Shown here piece after piece: positions 1 through 7,561 of a DNA stretch of 64,000 nt. The notes beneath the pieces were generated by a model. The model worked only from the letters and a program-made list of their open reading frames with translations, was not told where the DNA came from and did not search any database. The position numbers and the translations under genes were made by a program. Every line of letters starts with the position of its first letter. Within the stretch, counting starts at the first letter, position 1. Source of the DNA: Maritimibacter sp. DP1N21-5 (GTDB taxonomy: Bacteria; Pseudomonadota; Alphaproteobacteria; Rhodobacterales; Rhodobacteraceae); contig NZ_JAHUZF010000006.1 in NCBI RefSeq assembly GCF_019218295.1, positions 1,550,001-1,614,000 on the forward strand. Direction: 5' to 3'.

Positions 1-1
1 C

Positions 2-112
2 GGGACCCTGCACACCGTCGCGGGCGAGAAGGCCATCGCCTACCTGCGCTTCGACTGGGCAAAGGGCCCCATGACGGCAGGCGAGGCGACGGTTACTTGG
101 AAGCCGGCATGA
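2..112 (+). CDS. ygfZ: C-terminal end of YgfZ-type folate-binding protein (partial)
   Basis: The open frame entering from the left edge encodes the last 36 residues of a protein, ending at TGA 110-112. The tail contains a GTLHTVAGEKAIAYLRFDW segment and a closing GEATVTW strand. This resembles the C-terminal beta-barrel of the YgfZ/GcvT-like family in Rhodobacteraceae, tetrahydrofolate-binding proteins that help maintain Fe-S enzymes and tRNA thiolation. The family call rests on this short tail only; the start lies outside the window. It is followed after 15 nt by the co-directional kinase-like gene. Confidence 0.6.
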   Translation, partial: GTLHTVAGEKAIAYLRFDWAKGPMTAGEATVTWKPA

Positions 113-127
113 CGGCGAAAGGGTCCG

Positions 128-940
128 ATGTCTGACCCCGACGCGCTCGATGCCACCACGCTGTCGCTCTTCGGGGAATGCATCGCCCGGCGGCGCGCGT
201 TGCATGGCGGCGGGCTGTCGCAGGTGTCCCATGTCACCCTGCGCGACGGGCGGGCGATGGTCGTCAAGATGGGGCCGCTCGTGGCGCGCGAAGCCCGGAT
301 GCTTACCGCACTACGCGACGCGCGAACGCCGGTGCCCGAGGTTCTGGGACAATCGGGAGCCTTCCTGTTTCTGGAGCATCTGGAAGAAGCCGCCCCCGGT
401 GCCGCGTCATGGGCCGCGGTAGGAGACGTCCTTTCGCGCCAACATGCCGTGACCGGCACCGACTACGGCTGGACGGAAAGCTATGCCTTCCGCAACGTCA
501 TCATCCCGGCGCAGGGCGGGACGGATTGGCCGGACCACTGGGCGGCGACACGGCTCCTGCCCCAGATCAGGCATCTGCCGGGACTGGGACAACGACTGAC
601 GCGTGCCTGCGAACGCCTCCCGCGGCTCCTCCCCCGCGCGCCGCGACCGGGGCTCCTGCACGGGGATCTATGGACGGGAAACATCCTCTTCGGTCCCGGC
701 GGGCAGATCCATTTCATCGACCCGGCCTGCGCCTATGGGGACCGAGAAGTCGACCTCGCCATGCTCACGCTCTTCGGACGACCAGGGCCGGAGTTCGACA
801 GGGCTTATGGTCCGCTGGAACCCGGATGGGAGGTGCGGCGCCACGTCTACCAGCTCTGGCCGGCCCTCGTGCACCTGAGGCTCTTCGGGACGAGCTACCG
901 CGGGTTGGTGGAACGGCTGCTCGCCGCCATCGGCGCTTGA
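128..940 (+). CDS. Fructosamine kinase family protein
   Basis: A 270-residue protein of the fructosamine/ketosamine-3-kinase family (aminoglycoside phosphotransferase fold). It probably phosphorylates glycated amines so that the sugar adduct falls off, repairing protein or metabolite glycation in the cytoplasm. The catalytic loop HGDLWTGNILF lies near residue 178 and the metal-binding IDPACAYGDREVDLAM near 198, both typical of this family. An N-terminal lysine in VVKMGP fits the ATP-binding Lys. Length is slightly short of the usual 285-300 residues. It follows ygfZ by 15 nt, so the two may be co-transcribed, and it ends 7 nt before the convergent efp stop. The natural substrate is not readable from sequence. 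Confidence 0.85.
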   Translation: MSDPDALDATTLSLFGECIARRRALHGGGLSQVSHVTLRDGRAMVVKMGPLVAREARMLTALRDARTPVPEVLGQSGAFLFLEHLEEAAPGAASWAAVGDVLSRQHAVTGTDYGWTESYAFRNVIIPAQGGTDWPDHWAATRLLPQIRHLPGLGQRLTRACERLPRLLPRAPRPGLLHGDLWTGNILFGPGGQIHFIDPACAYGDREVDLAMLTLFGRPGPEFDRAYGPLEPGWEVRRHVYQLWPALVHLRLFGTSYRGLVERLLAAIGA

Positions 941-947
941 GACGGGG

Positions 948-1511
948 TCAGGCGCGTTCGGAATACTCCATGGATTCCGTATTCACCACGATCGCCTCGC
1001 CCGGTCCCACGAAGGGCGGCACCTGCAGGCGGATACCATTGTCGAGCACGGCGGGCTTGAAGCTCTTCGCTGCCGTCTGGCCGTTCACGACCGGCTCCGT
1101 CTCGGCGATGGTGCAGGTCACCTTCTGCGGCAGACGAGCGTTGAGCGCCTCGGTGTCGTAGAATTCGACGTGGATCGTCATGCCGTCCTGAAGGAAGGGA
1201 CGACGTTCCCCAAGCAGCTCGGCCGAAAGCTCGTATTGCTCGTAGCTCTCGGTGTCCATGAAGGTCAGGACGCCGTCGGTTTCATATAGAAACTGCATGT
1301 CGCGCATCTCGCGCCGGACCTGCTCGACCTTGTCCACGGACCGGAAGCGTTCGTTGAGCTTGGACCCGTTGCGCAGGTTGCGCAGTTCGACCTGGGCAAA
1401 GGCGCCGCCCTTCCCGGGCTTCACGTGGTCGACTTTGACGGCGGCCCAAAGGCCCCCGTTATGCTCCAGGACGTTCCCGGGGCGGATCTCGTTACCGTTG
1501 ATTTTCGGCAT
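948..1511 (-). CDS. efp: Elongation factor P
   Basis: Translation elongation factor P, 187 residues, which binds between the P and E sites and rescues ribosomes stalled at polyproline. The start was set at the ATG giving [12 protein letters not shown], the conserved N terminus; the frame runs further upstream but those residues match nothing in EF-P. The KOW-like N-terminal domain carries the loop PGKGGAF, whose Lys near position 34 is the residue modified by EpmA in many bacteria. OB domains follow. The length equals the family norm. It is transcribed away from the DUF6280-like gene; the shared 218-nt gap holds a half-site array (see 1613-1644). Confidence 0.96.
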   Translation of the reverse strand: MPKINGNEIRPGNVLEHNGGLWAAVKVDHVKPGKGGAFAQVELRNLRNGSKLNERFRSVDKVEQVRREMRDMQFLYETDGVLTFMDTESYEQYELSAELLGERRPFLQDGMTIHVEFYDTEALNARLPQKVTCTIAETEPVVNGQTAAKSFKPAVLDNGIRLQVPPFVGPGEAIVVNTESMEYSERA

Positions 1512-1553
1512 GCAGCAAAACCGTGACAAAAGGTTGACGGACGTTCGGCAGCA

Positions 1554-1582
1554 CCTATATCCGGTGGACTTGTGCCGCGCAA
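1554..1582 (-). promoter_or_regulatory. Weak candidate promoter for efp
   Basis: On the minus strand TTGCGC (1582-1577) is separated by 17 nt from TATAGG (1559-1554), about 45 nt upstream of the efp ATG. Spacing is ideal but the -35 matches consensus poorly. The same bases read on the plus strand give TTGACG (1534-1539), 16 nt, TATATC (1556-1561), so two divergent promoters could overlap here. Confidence 0.3.
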
Positions 1583-1612
1583 GAAGACTAGGTTTTGTGT
1601 TCACCCTTGGCG

Positions 1613-1644
1613 AGCTATGCGCTAGATGCATAGTAGCTATGCGC
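1613..1644. promoter_or_regulatory. Half-site array between efp and the DUF6280-like gene
   Basis: AGCTATGCGC occurs at 1613-1622 and again at 1635-1644, exactly 22 nt apart (about two helical turns). Between them GCATAG at 1628-1633 is the inverse of CTATGC at 1615-1620 and 1637-1642, so three CTATGC half-sites alternate in orientation; the last pair forms a 15-bp dyad with a 3-nt centre. This is the form of an operator for a dimeric regulator. Which protein binds is unknown. Confidence 0.4.
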
Positions 1645-1729
1645 CCCAGCCAATATCGAATCGGCGCTGAAACGGCATATTGGCCCGCACGCCAAGAAGT
1701 GCAAGACAAGAACAACAAAAGGACTTGGA

Positions 1730-2050
1730 ATGCTCGACAACGTCGATGGTACTGCCTTCAATCACGAACAGGGGAACAGGGCGCGCAAGCTTTTTGCAGC
1801 CGTGGTCCTCGCCGCCCTCGACGACGCGATCGCAGACGACAAGAAATACGGAAACGGCCCTGAGCAGATCGCCCGTTGGGCGCGCTCGCGCGATGGCCGT
1901 GAAGTCCTCTCCTGTGCGGGCATCGACCCGAACGAACGGGTTGTGAAGGGCCTCATGGAATTCGTGGGCAAAGGTGTGCGCACCTCCGTCGCCTTGTCGC
2001 GTGAAGAAAGCGAGCGTCGTCATGCTGCGGAGGCCGCCGAAGCTGCTTAG
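1730..2050 (+). CDS. Small conserved protein, DUF6280-like
   Basis: A 106-residue cytoplasmic protein, rich in Ala, Arg and Glu, with no signal peptide or membrane segment. It begins [20 protein letters not shown] and carries a conserved block around [31 protein letters not shown] recognise this as a small family conserved across Rhodobacteraceae and usually labelled DUF6280; no function is known to me. The last 20 residues are a charged helix ending EAAEAA. A good ribosome site (AAAGGA) sits 8-9 nt before the ATG. A strong terminator follows at 2092, so it is probably a single-gene transcript. A DNA- or RNA-associated role is possible but only a guess from its charge. Confidence 0.75.
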   Translation: MLDNVDGTAFNHEQGNRARKLFAAVVLAALDDAIADDKKYGNGPEQIARWARSRDGREVLSCAGIDPNERVVKGLMEFVGKGVRTSVALSREESERRHAAEAAEAA

Positions 2051-2091
2051 GCAGTTGGCCGCGTAGGCGAAGCAAAGCTGCCGCTAACCGG

Positions 2092-2128
2092 AAAGCGCGC
2101 CCCTCTGCAGGGCGCGCTTTTCGTTTTT
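2092..2128 (+). terminator. Rho-independent terminator after the DUF6280-like gene
   Basis: A perfect 11-bp stem, AAAGCGCGCCC (2092-2102) with GGGCGCGCTTT (2110-2120), has a 7-nt loop and is followed by TCGTTTTT. It lies 42 nt after the stop codon and insulates the downstream cobQ. Confidence 0.9.
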
Positions 2129-2194
2129 GCGCCCTGCTGCTTCCTCTCCACATGGCCCCTTCCCTTGGCCCGACCCGCGCGCTACTCGGATGGC

Positions 2195-3640
2195 ATGTCA
2201 AAGGCAGTGATGATCCAGGGCGCCGGCTCGAACGTCGGCAAATCGCTTCTCGTGGCCGCGCTGGCGCGTGCGGCCCTGCACAGGGGGTTGTCGGTCGCGC
2301 CATTCAAGCCGCAGAACATGTCCAACAACGCGGCGGTCACGGCGGACGGGGGCGAAATCGGCCGCGCCCAGGCGCTTCAGGCCCGGGCCGCCGGGCGCGC
2401 GCCCCTGGTCGACATGAACCCCGTCCTTCTGAAGCCCGAAACGGACACCGGCGCGCAGGTCATCGTGCAGGGCAAGCGCTTCGCGACGGTCCGCGCCCGC
2501 GATTACGCCGCGCTCAAGCCCGAGCTGATGCGCCCGGTGATGGACAGCTTCAACCGCCTCGCCGCCAGCGTGGACCTCGTGCTCGTCGAGGGCGCGGGGA
2601 GCCCGGCGGAGATTAACCTGAGGGCCGGCGACATCGCCAACATGGGGTTCGCGGAAGCGGCGGATGTGCCTGTCGTGCTGGTCGGGGACATCGACCGGGG
2701 CGGCGTCATCGCGCAGCTCGTGGGCACCCATGCGGTCCTGCCTTCCGACGACCGAAACCGCATCAAGTCTTTTATTGTCAACAAGTTCCGAGGCGATGTT
2801 ACACTCTTTGATGAAGGCGTCACCGCCATCGCAGCGCGCACCGGATGGCAGGCCGCCGGGATCCTGCCTTTCTTCCCGGACGCCTGGAAACTGCCGGCCG
2901 AGGACGTCATGGACCTCGTCGCGCCACGTGCCGGGGGACAGGTGAAGATCGCGGTCCCGCGCCTCAACCGGATCGCGAATTTCGACGATCTGGATCCGCT
3001 GGCCGCCGAACCTGGTGTCACGGTGGAGATCATCGAACCCGGTCGCGCCCTGCCCGGAGATGCGACGCTCGTCCTGATCCCCGGATCGAAGTCGACGCTG
3101 GCCGATCTCGCTGATTTCAGGGCGCAGGGCTGGGACGTCGACTTACTGTCCCATGTGCGTCGTGGCGGGCACGTTCTTGGGATCTGCGGCGGTTACCAGA
3201 TGCTGGGGCGTGCTCTGCGCGATCCCGGCGGCGTCGAAGGCGGCGGCTCTGCGATGGGGTTGGGACTGCTCGACGTGACGACGACCCTGGCTCCGACCAA
3301 GACGCTCGCGCTCGTCGATGGCACCCACCGCCCCTCGGGGGCCTCGGTCACTGGATACGAGATCCACATGGGCCAGACGGGCGGGCCGGATGCCGCGCGT
3401 GGATGGATCGAGATCGACGGGCGGAGCGAAGGAGCCACGGATGCCTCGGGCCGCGTCAGGGGCACCTATCTGCACGGGATCTTCGGCTCCGATGCCTTTC
3501 GGCATGCGTACCTGTCAGACCTCGGCGCAGCGCCTTCCGGCGTCAGCTACGAGGATGAGGTCGAGACGACCCTCGATGCGCTCGCAGCGCATGTGGAGCG
3601 GCATCTCGATGTGGATGGGATCCTCGCCCTCGCCCGATGA
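2195..3640 (+). CDS. cobQ: Cobyric acid synthase (glutamine-hydrolysing)
   Basis: Cobyric acid synthase, 481 residues, which amidates side chains b, d, e and g of adenosylcobyrinic acid a,c-diamide in cobalamin biosynthesis, using glutamine and ATP. The N-terminal P-loop domain has GAGSNVGKS near residue 10 and the downstream [10 protein letters not shown] block typical of CobQ. The C-terminal type 1 glutamine amidotransferase domain holds the nucleophile in CGGYQMLG (about residue 332) and the paired His in [10 protein letters not shown] (about 428). The ATG at 2195 was chosen because [11 protein letters not shown] is the family N terminus; a TTG 30 nt upstream adds unrelated residues. It stands alone, apart from other cob genes, but the cofactor made is needed by nrdJ at 24.8 kb. 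Confidence 0.95.
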   Translation: MSKAVMIQGAGSNVGKSLLVAALARAALHRGLSVAPFKPQNMSNNAAVTADGGEIGRAQALQARAAGRAPLVDMNPVLLKPETDTGAQVIVQGKRFATVRARDYAALKPELMRPVMDSFNRLAASVDLVLVEGAGSPAEINLRAGDIANMGFAEAADVPVVLVGDIDRGGVIAQLVGTHAVLPSDDRNRIKSFIVNKFRGDVTLFDEGVTAIAARTGWQAAGILPFFPDAWKLPAEDVMDLVAPRAGGQVKIAVPRLNRIANFDDLDPLAAEPGVTVEIIEPGRALPGDATLVLIPGSKSTLADLADFRAQGWDVDLLSHVRRGGHVLGICGGYQMLGRALRDPGGVEGGGSAMGLGLLDVTTTLAPTKTLALVDGTHRPSGASVTGYEIHMGQTGGPDAARGWIEIDGRSEGATDASGRVRGTYLHGIFGSDAFRHAYLSDLGAAPSGVSYEDEVETTLDALAAHVERHLDVDGILALAR

Positions 3641-3661
3641 CCGAGCGACGGCCCCAGACCG

Positions 3662-4846
3662 TCAGTCGAAGTCCTTGAGCGCGAGCGCACGGGCGATTTC
3701 GCGGCGCACCATGCGGCGCAGGTTCCGGGTGATGCGTTCCCCCATGGTCCCCTGCAGCTCTTCCCGCACCAATCTGGCAACGATCTCGCGGAGCATGTCC
3801 TCGTCGATGACGAGGTCATCGTCTTCCGTGCCCGCTTCCGCCTCGGCGTATCCCTCGAATGCGGGGGCATCGGTGACACTGTGGGCGTCCTTGCCGGCGT
3901 CAGAGCCATAGTCGAAAGCCGAGAGGTCGACGTCGGTTTCTTCCTCGTCCTCCGGCACTTCCTCCACGTCGTAGGGCATTTCGATGTTGTCGAAATCTTC
4001 CCACTCTGCCGCGTCGGCCTGTGACGGAGCCTCGGGGGCCTCCACCACGGACACCTCGATGGAAACGTCGTCCAACGGTTCCTCGTCGGCCTCAGCGTCC
4101 GCGTCGGCCAAGACATCGCCCGACACGAGAGGGTCTTCCGAAAGGGCTTTCACGTCTGGCGCCACGGCCTTGGCCGGTGCCTTCACCTCCGCAACAGCCT
4201 CGGCACGGTCCTTGCCGACAGGCACCCCAAGGTCAGACGGGGCGACAGTATGACGAAATACGAAATGCTCGACATTGGTCAGCGTCTCGAAGATGTCCGG
4301 CTCGAAGGCCATGTCCTGATCGGGCGCCTCGCCGACAACCGCCTCGAGCTCGGCAATCCGGTCTTCCAAAGACCGGAGGTCTTCGTCCATCGCCGCCTCA
4401 TCCGCTTCGGTCATGACCGCCATCGGCGCTTCGGGCGCTTCTGGCTCGGCCTCTGCTTCCTTATCGCCGCAGTTCAAGCGGTCTTCCCTTTCAGAGCGTT
4501 CAGCTTCTTCGAGGGCAGCTTGCAACACATCGACAAGATTGGTGTCCTCATCCGCCTCTTCGGACGCGGCATCGGATGCCGCTCCGTTCTCCGGACCGCC
4601 CTGGGCGCGTTCGTCCGGGAATGCCACGGACCGTGCTGAAGTCTCAGTGGATGGCGCCGCCTCCTCCGTCGCGTCCTCTGCAGGCGCTTCGGAGCTGGGC
4701 GCATCGACACGAAACGCTGGCGTCAGGACCAGGGCCGAGCGCACTTCCGACTTGTCGTCCCGCTTGTCCGGGTCGGCGGCGGACACGAGGCGCCGCACGG
4801 CAGAGAGCACATCCTCGATCTCGGCGGTGGTCACTGGTTCAGACAT
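3662..4846 (-). CDS. Acidic low-complexity protein with PopZ-like ends
   Basis: A 394-residue, very acidic protein (many Glu, Asp, Ala) with no signal or membrane segment. Only the ends look structured: an N-terminal helix TAEIEDVLSAVRRLVSAAD (residues 7-25) and a C-terminal helical block of about 43 residues containing LREIVARLVREELQG and ITRNLRRMVRREIARAL. The middle is predicted disordered. The Caulobacter pole organiser PopZ has the same plan, with a similar N-terminal helix (EEILASIRRIISEDD, from memory), an acidic linker and C-terminal helices. Gene order also agrees: pcm, tolC and this gene on one strand. In Caulobacter popZ is followed by valS; here cobQ follows. The ATG at 4846 gives MSEPVTTAEIED; upstream in-frame residues are not supported. 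Function as a polar scaffold is inference. Confidence 0.6.
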   Translation of the reverse strand: MSEPVTTAEIEDVLSAVRRLVSAADPDKRDDKSEVRSALVLTPAFRVDAPSSEAPAEDATEEAAPSTETSARSVAFPDERAQGGPENGAASDAASEEADEDTNLVDVLQAALEEAERSEREDRLNCGDKEAEAEPEAPEAPMAVMTEADEAAMDEDLRSLEDRIAELEAVVGEAPDQDMAFEPDIFETLTNVEHFVFRHTVAPSDLGVPVGKDRAEAVAEVKAPAKAVAPDVKALSEDPLVSGDVLADADAEADEEPLDDVSIEVSVVEAPEAPSQADAAEWEDFDNIEMPYDVEEVPEDEEETDVDLSAFDYGSDAGKDAHSVTDAPAFEGYAEAEAGTEDDDLVIDEDMLREIVARLVREELQGTMGERITRNLRRMVRREIARALALKDFD

Positions 4847-4928
4847 AGATTCGTTTCGGTCCCGTTTTCTCGCTGCCCAACCATATCCAGAGCCCGCCTC
4901 GCGGGCAATCGGACTGCTTGCATGACAC

Positions 4929-4968
4929 AAAAAAACCGTGACGAAACCCTTAATTCGCCACGGTTTTT
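4929..4968 (-). terminator. Rho-independent terminator after tolC
   Basis: Read on the minus strand, AAAAACCGTG pairs with CACGGTTTTT across an 18-nt loop that can itself extend the stem through CGAA/TTCG, and the run of T continues past the stem. It lies 23 nt after the tolC stop and before the PopZ-like gene, so that gene probably has its own promoter or depends on read-through. Confidence 0.85.
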
Positions 4969-4990
4969 CCTTGATTGGACGCGGTTTGGG

Positions 4991-6403
4991 TCAGTTCTTG
5001 CCCAGCGCTTCCAGAATATGGTCGAGCTTCTGCCCTTGCGGGCTGACCTGCCGCAGGGGCGCGCCCTGAACGGCGTTATAATAGGCCCGAGGATCGTAGG
5101 TGACGATGCCCAGGTGCAGATGCTCCGCCGTGAGCAGGCCCATGGAGGACAGCAGGGAATAGACCGCAGCATAGCGATCGGCCCGCGACTGCACCGCCGA
5201 GGTCTGCGCGTCGAGCAGGTCCTGCTCGGCATTGAGCACATCGAGCGTCGTGCGAGCGCCGAGTGTCGCTTCCTCGCGCGCGCCGCGCAGGGCGACCTGG
5301 CTGGCCCGGATCTGCTGGTCCGTGGCCTGAAGGCTGGCACCGGCCACGGTCAGCTGGGCCCAGGCATTGCCGACTGCACGCTCGATGGCCTGCGTTGTGA
5401 TGAGAAGCGCCGCGCGCGACGCTTCCGACTGTGCGATGGCCTGGCGGTAGAGCGCGGTCAGACGGCCGCCCGCATAGATCGGACCCGACAGGGTGATCCC
5501 CGCCGTTCCGGTCATGGTGTCTCCGGGGCGCGCGGTGCGGGTCACGTTGCTGGTCGCGGTCACGGTGGGCCGGGTCGAGAGCTTGGCCAGTTCGACCGAT
5601 TTCTCGGCCACCGTCACCGCCCGTTGGGCCGAAAGGATATCGGGATGGCGCACGCGCGCCTGTGCCTTGGCCGCCTCGACGCTCTCGGGAATGCGCGGGA
5701 GGGGCGGCAGGGGGGCGAGATTGCCGGGGTAGAAACCGACAGCCGCCTTGTAGCTTTCACGAGCGACCAGAAGCTGGCCCTGCGCCGCGGCGGCATTGGC
5801 CCGGCCGGCCGCCAGCGCGGCTTCGGCGAGCGACACGTCGGTCTGGGTGATTTCACCAACCTCGAACCGGTCGCGTGCGGCGCGCAGTTCCTGCGTGATC
5901 AGTCGCACCGAGTTGTTCTGAAGGCCGACCGCCTCGTTCGCGGAGACCACGTCGAGATAGGCGATGGCGGCGTTGAGGAGCACGTTCTGTTCGACCCCCA
6001 CGAGCGCCTCGCGGGTCATCAGGACGTTCTCACGCGCGATCTCGATCTGTTTGTCGGTCTGGCCGAAATCGAAGAGGAGCAACTGGGCCGAAAGTGTCAC
6101 CGACGCGTTCCAGGTATCGGTTAGCGCGACGCCGCCGGTGCCCACCGCCGGATCGGTGATCGTCCGGCCTGCGGTCGCCGAGTAGGAAATGACCGGGCGC
6201 AAAGCCGAAACCGCGATCGCGACGTTCTCGTCCTCGGCACGAAGCAGGGCGCGCTGCTGTTCCAGGAGCCCCGAATTCTTGTAGGCAGCGACCAGGGCGT
6301 CCGCCAGCGTTTCGGCGGAAACCGCAACCGGCGTCAGAGCTACGCTCAGCGCCAGCGCCGCCCTCGCCATCCAGGTGCCCGTCCGGGCGGTATTACGCGT
6401 CAT
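4991..6403 (-). CDS. tolC: TolC family outer membrane efflux protein
   Basis: Outer membrane channel subunit, 470 residues, for type I secretion or tripartite efflux. A Sec signal peptide (MARAALALSVALTPVAVSA) is followed directly by the mature start ETLADALVAAYKNSG, the usual TolC N terminus. Two repeats of long amphipathic helices with beta hairpins are visible, with TLGARTTLDVLNAEQDLLDA near residue 390 being the standard second-repeat signature. No dedicated membrane fusion protein or ABC gene adjoins it, so it may serve several pumps, possibly the ABC operon at 15 kb. It lies 46 nt downstream of pcm on the same strand. Confidence 0.93.
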   Translation of the reverse strand: MTRNTARTGTWMARAALALSVALTPVAVSAETLADALVAAYKNSGLLEQQRALLRAEDENVAIAVSALRPVISYSATAGRTITDPAVGTGGVALTDTWNASVTLSAQLLLFDFGQTDKQIEIARENVLMTREALVGVEQNVLLNAAIAYLDVVSANEAVGLQNNSVRLITQELRAARDRFEVGEITQTDVSLAEAALAAGRANAAAAQGQLLVARESYKAAVGFYPGNLAPLPPLPRIPESVEAAKAQARVRHPDILSAQRAVTVAEKSVELAKLSTRPTVTATSNVTRTARPGDTMTGTAGITLSGPIYAGGRLTALYRQAIAQSEASRAALLITTQAIERAVGNAWAQLTVAGASLQATDQQIRASQVALRGAREEATLGARTTLDVLNAEQDLLDAQTSAVQSRADRYAAVYSLLSSMGLLTAEHLHLGIVTYDPRAYYNAVQGAPLRQVSPQGQKLDHILEALGKN

Positions 6404-6449
6404 GTGCCTGTCCCTCTTCTACCGCTCTGCCGCCCCGTTTCAGGTGTCG

Positions 6450-7100
6450 TCAGAGCGCAAATTCCTTGGCCTTCGAAAAACCGGGCAGAACCGGCGCACT
6501 GGCATTGAAGGCAAACCGCCAGTTGAGATGTCCATCGACCTTCTGGCCCACACGAACCGTCCCGAGGTTGCCGTCCGCGAAGATCGCGACGATGCGTCCG
6601 CCCTCGGCGACCTGTTCTTCGAGCGCGCGCGGCAGGAATTCGATCGCGCCCTCGACGAAGATCACGTCATAGGGACCGTGCTTGGCGGCCCCGTCCACCA
6701 GCGGCCCGGCGATGACGGCCACGTTGTCGATCCCGGCGTCCGACAGACGGCTCTCGGCCTCGGACGCGAGGTCCTCGTCCTCCACAGCCACCACGAACTC
6801 GGCCATCCGCGCAAGAACCGCAGCGGTATAGCCAAGGCCACCGCCGACGCTCAGGATCAGTTCGTCGGGCTGCACGGAGACCGCATCCAGCATCTTCGCA
6901 AACGTGCGCGGCTCCACCATGACCCGGCCGGCACCCAGCGCGATCAGCGTATCGGCATAGGCGGCCTCGGCCTGCCCGTCCGGCACGAATTGCTCGCGGG
7001 GAACGGTCAGCATCGCGTCGATGATAGGGTATTTCGTCACGTCCGAAGGCCGGACCTGTGTGTCCACCATCATGGTCCGGCGTTGAGAAGTATCGCTCAT
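6450..7100 (-). CDS. pcm: Protein-L-isoaspartate O-methyltransferase family protein
   Basis: A 216-residue SAM-dependent methyltransferase of the PCMT family. The Rossmann motif I appears as LILSVGGGLGYTAAVLARM (about residue 82) and the N-terminal substrate-binding block as VPREQFVPDGQAEAAYAD. True L-isoaspartyl methyltransferases usually have EIGTGSGY at motif I; here SVGGGLGY differs, which is typical of the alphaproteobacterial branch that sits beside tolC. Repair of isoaspartate is therefore only one possibility. First gene of the pcm-tolC group. Confidence 0.8.
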   Translation of the reverse strand: MSDTSQRRTMMVDTQVRPSDVTKYPIIDAMLTVPREQFVPDGQAEAAYADTLIALGAGRVMVEPRTFAKMLDAVSVQPDELILSVGGGLGYTAAVLARMAEFVVAVEDEDLASEAESRLSDAGIDNVAVIAGPLVDGAAKHGPYDVIFVEGAIEFLPRALEEQVAEGGRIVAIFADGNLGTVRVGQKVDGHLNWRFAFNASAPVLPGFSKAKEFAL

Positions 7101-7411
7101 GAGGATCCGAATTCCGCAATAGGTCGTTAATTAGCACCGGGTTTGCCATAGAACACAACATGGGGCAACACGCCGTGACGCCAATTGCGAATGTAGCTTG
7201 GGAGGGTTGCACGCGGGTGACGCCTGCCCTTTTCCAGCGCGCGGACAGAATCGTCCAATCAGGCCAGTATCCTTTCTTCCCAAAGCTTGTATCCCGCGCT
7301 AAGTGCCGACGCGACCGTAGCTCCCTTGAGTCTCGCCGGCCTGCCCGAACCCCGCGCCCACCTTCCCCCTTGCACCCCCACGCGCTTTGCCCTATCCCCA
7401 CGCTACACTTC
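7101..7411. other. Intergenic region between pcm and tRNA-Cys
   Basis: No credible gene here. The left part must hold the pcm promoter (minus strand). Just before the tRNA, TTGCAC (7370-7375), 17 nt and TATCCC (7393-7398) could be a weak promoter with a start about 7 nt upstream of the tRNA; the match to consensus is poor. Confidence 0.4.
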
Positions 7412-7485
7412 GGCGAGTTGGCGGAGTGGTGACGCAGCGGATTGCAAATCCGTCCACACCGGTTCGATTCCGGTACTCGCCTCCA
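7412..7485 (+). tRNA. tRNA-Cys (GCA)
   Basis: A 74-nt cloverleaf. Acceptor arms GGCGAGT (7412-7418) and ACTCGCC (7475-7481) pair perfectly, followed by the discriminator T and an encoded CCA (7483-7485). The anticodon stem GGATT/AATCC frames the anticodon GCA. The T arm has GGTTCGATTCC. The U73 discriminator is the known identity element for cysteinyl-tRNA synthetase, supporting the assignment. Confidence 0.97.
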
Positions 7486-7561
7486 TCACCCCTCTTCGCG
7501 CTCTGACGGGTCCGGCCGAACGCCCCGACCCAATCCAGGTCAGGGCGCTCGTGATGTCTCC

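Noticed and set aside
1534..1561. Plus-strand promoter TTGACG-N16-TATATC for the DUF6280-like gene
   Set aside because: It would lie about 170 nt from the gene with a non-ideal spacer; mentioned only as an overlap with the efp promoter.
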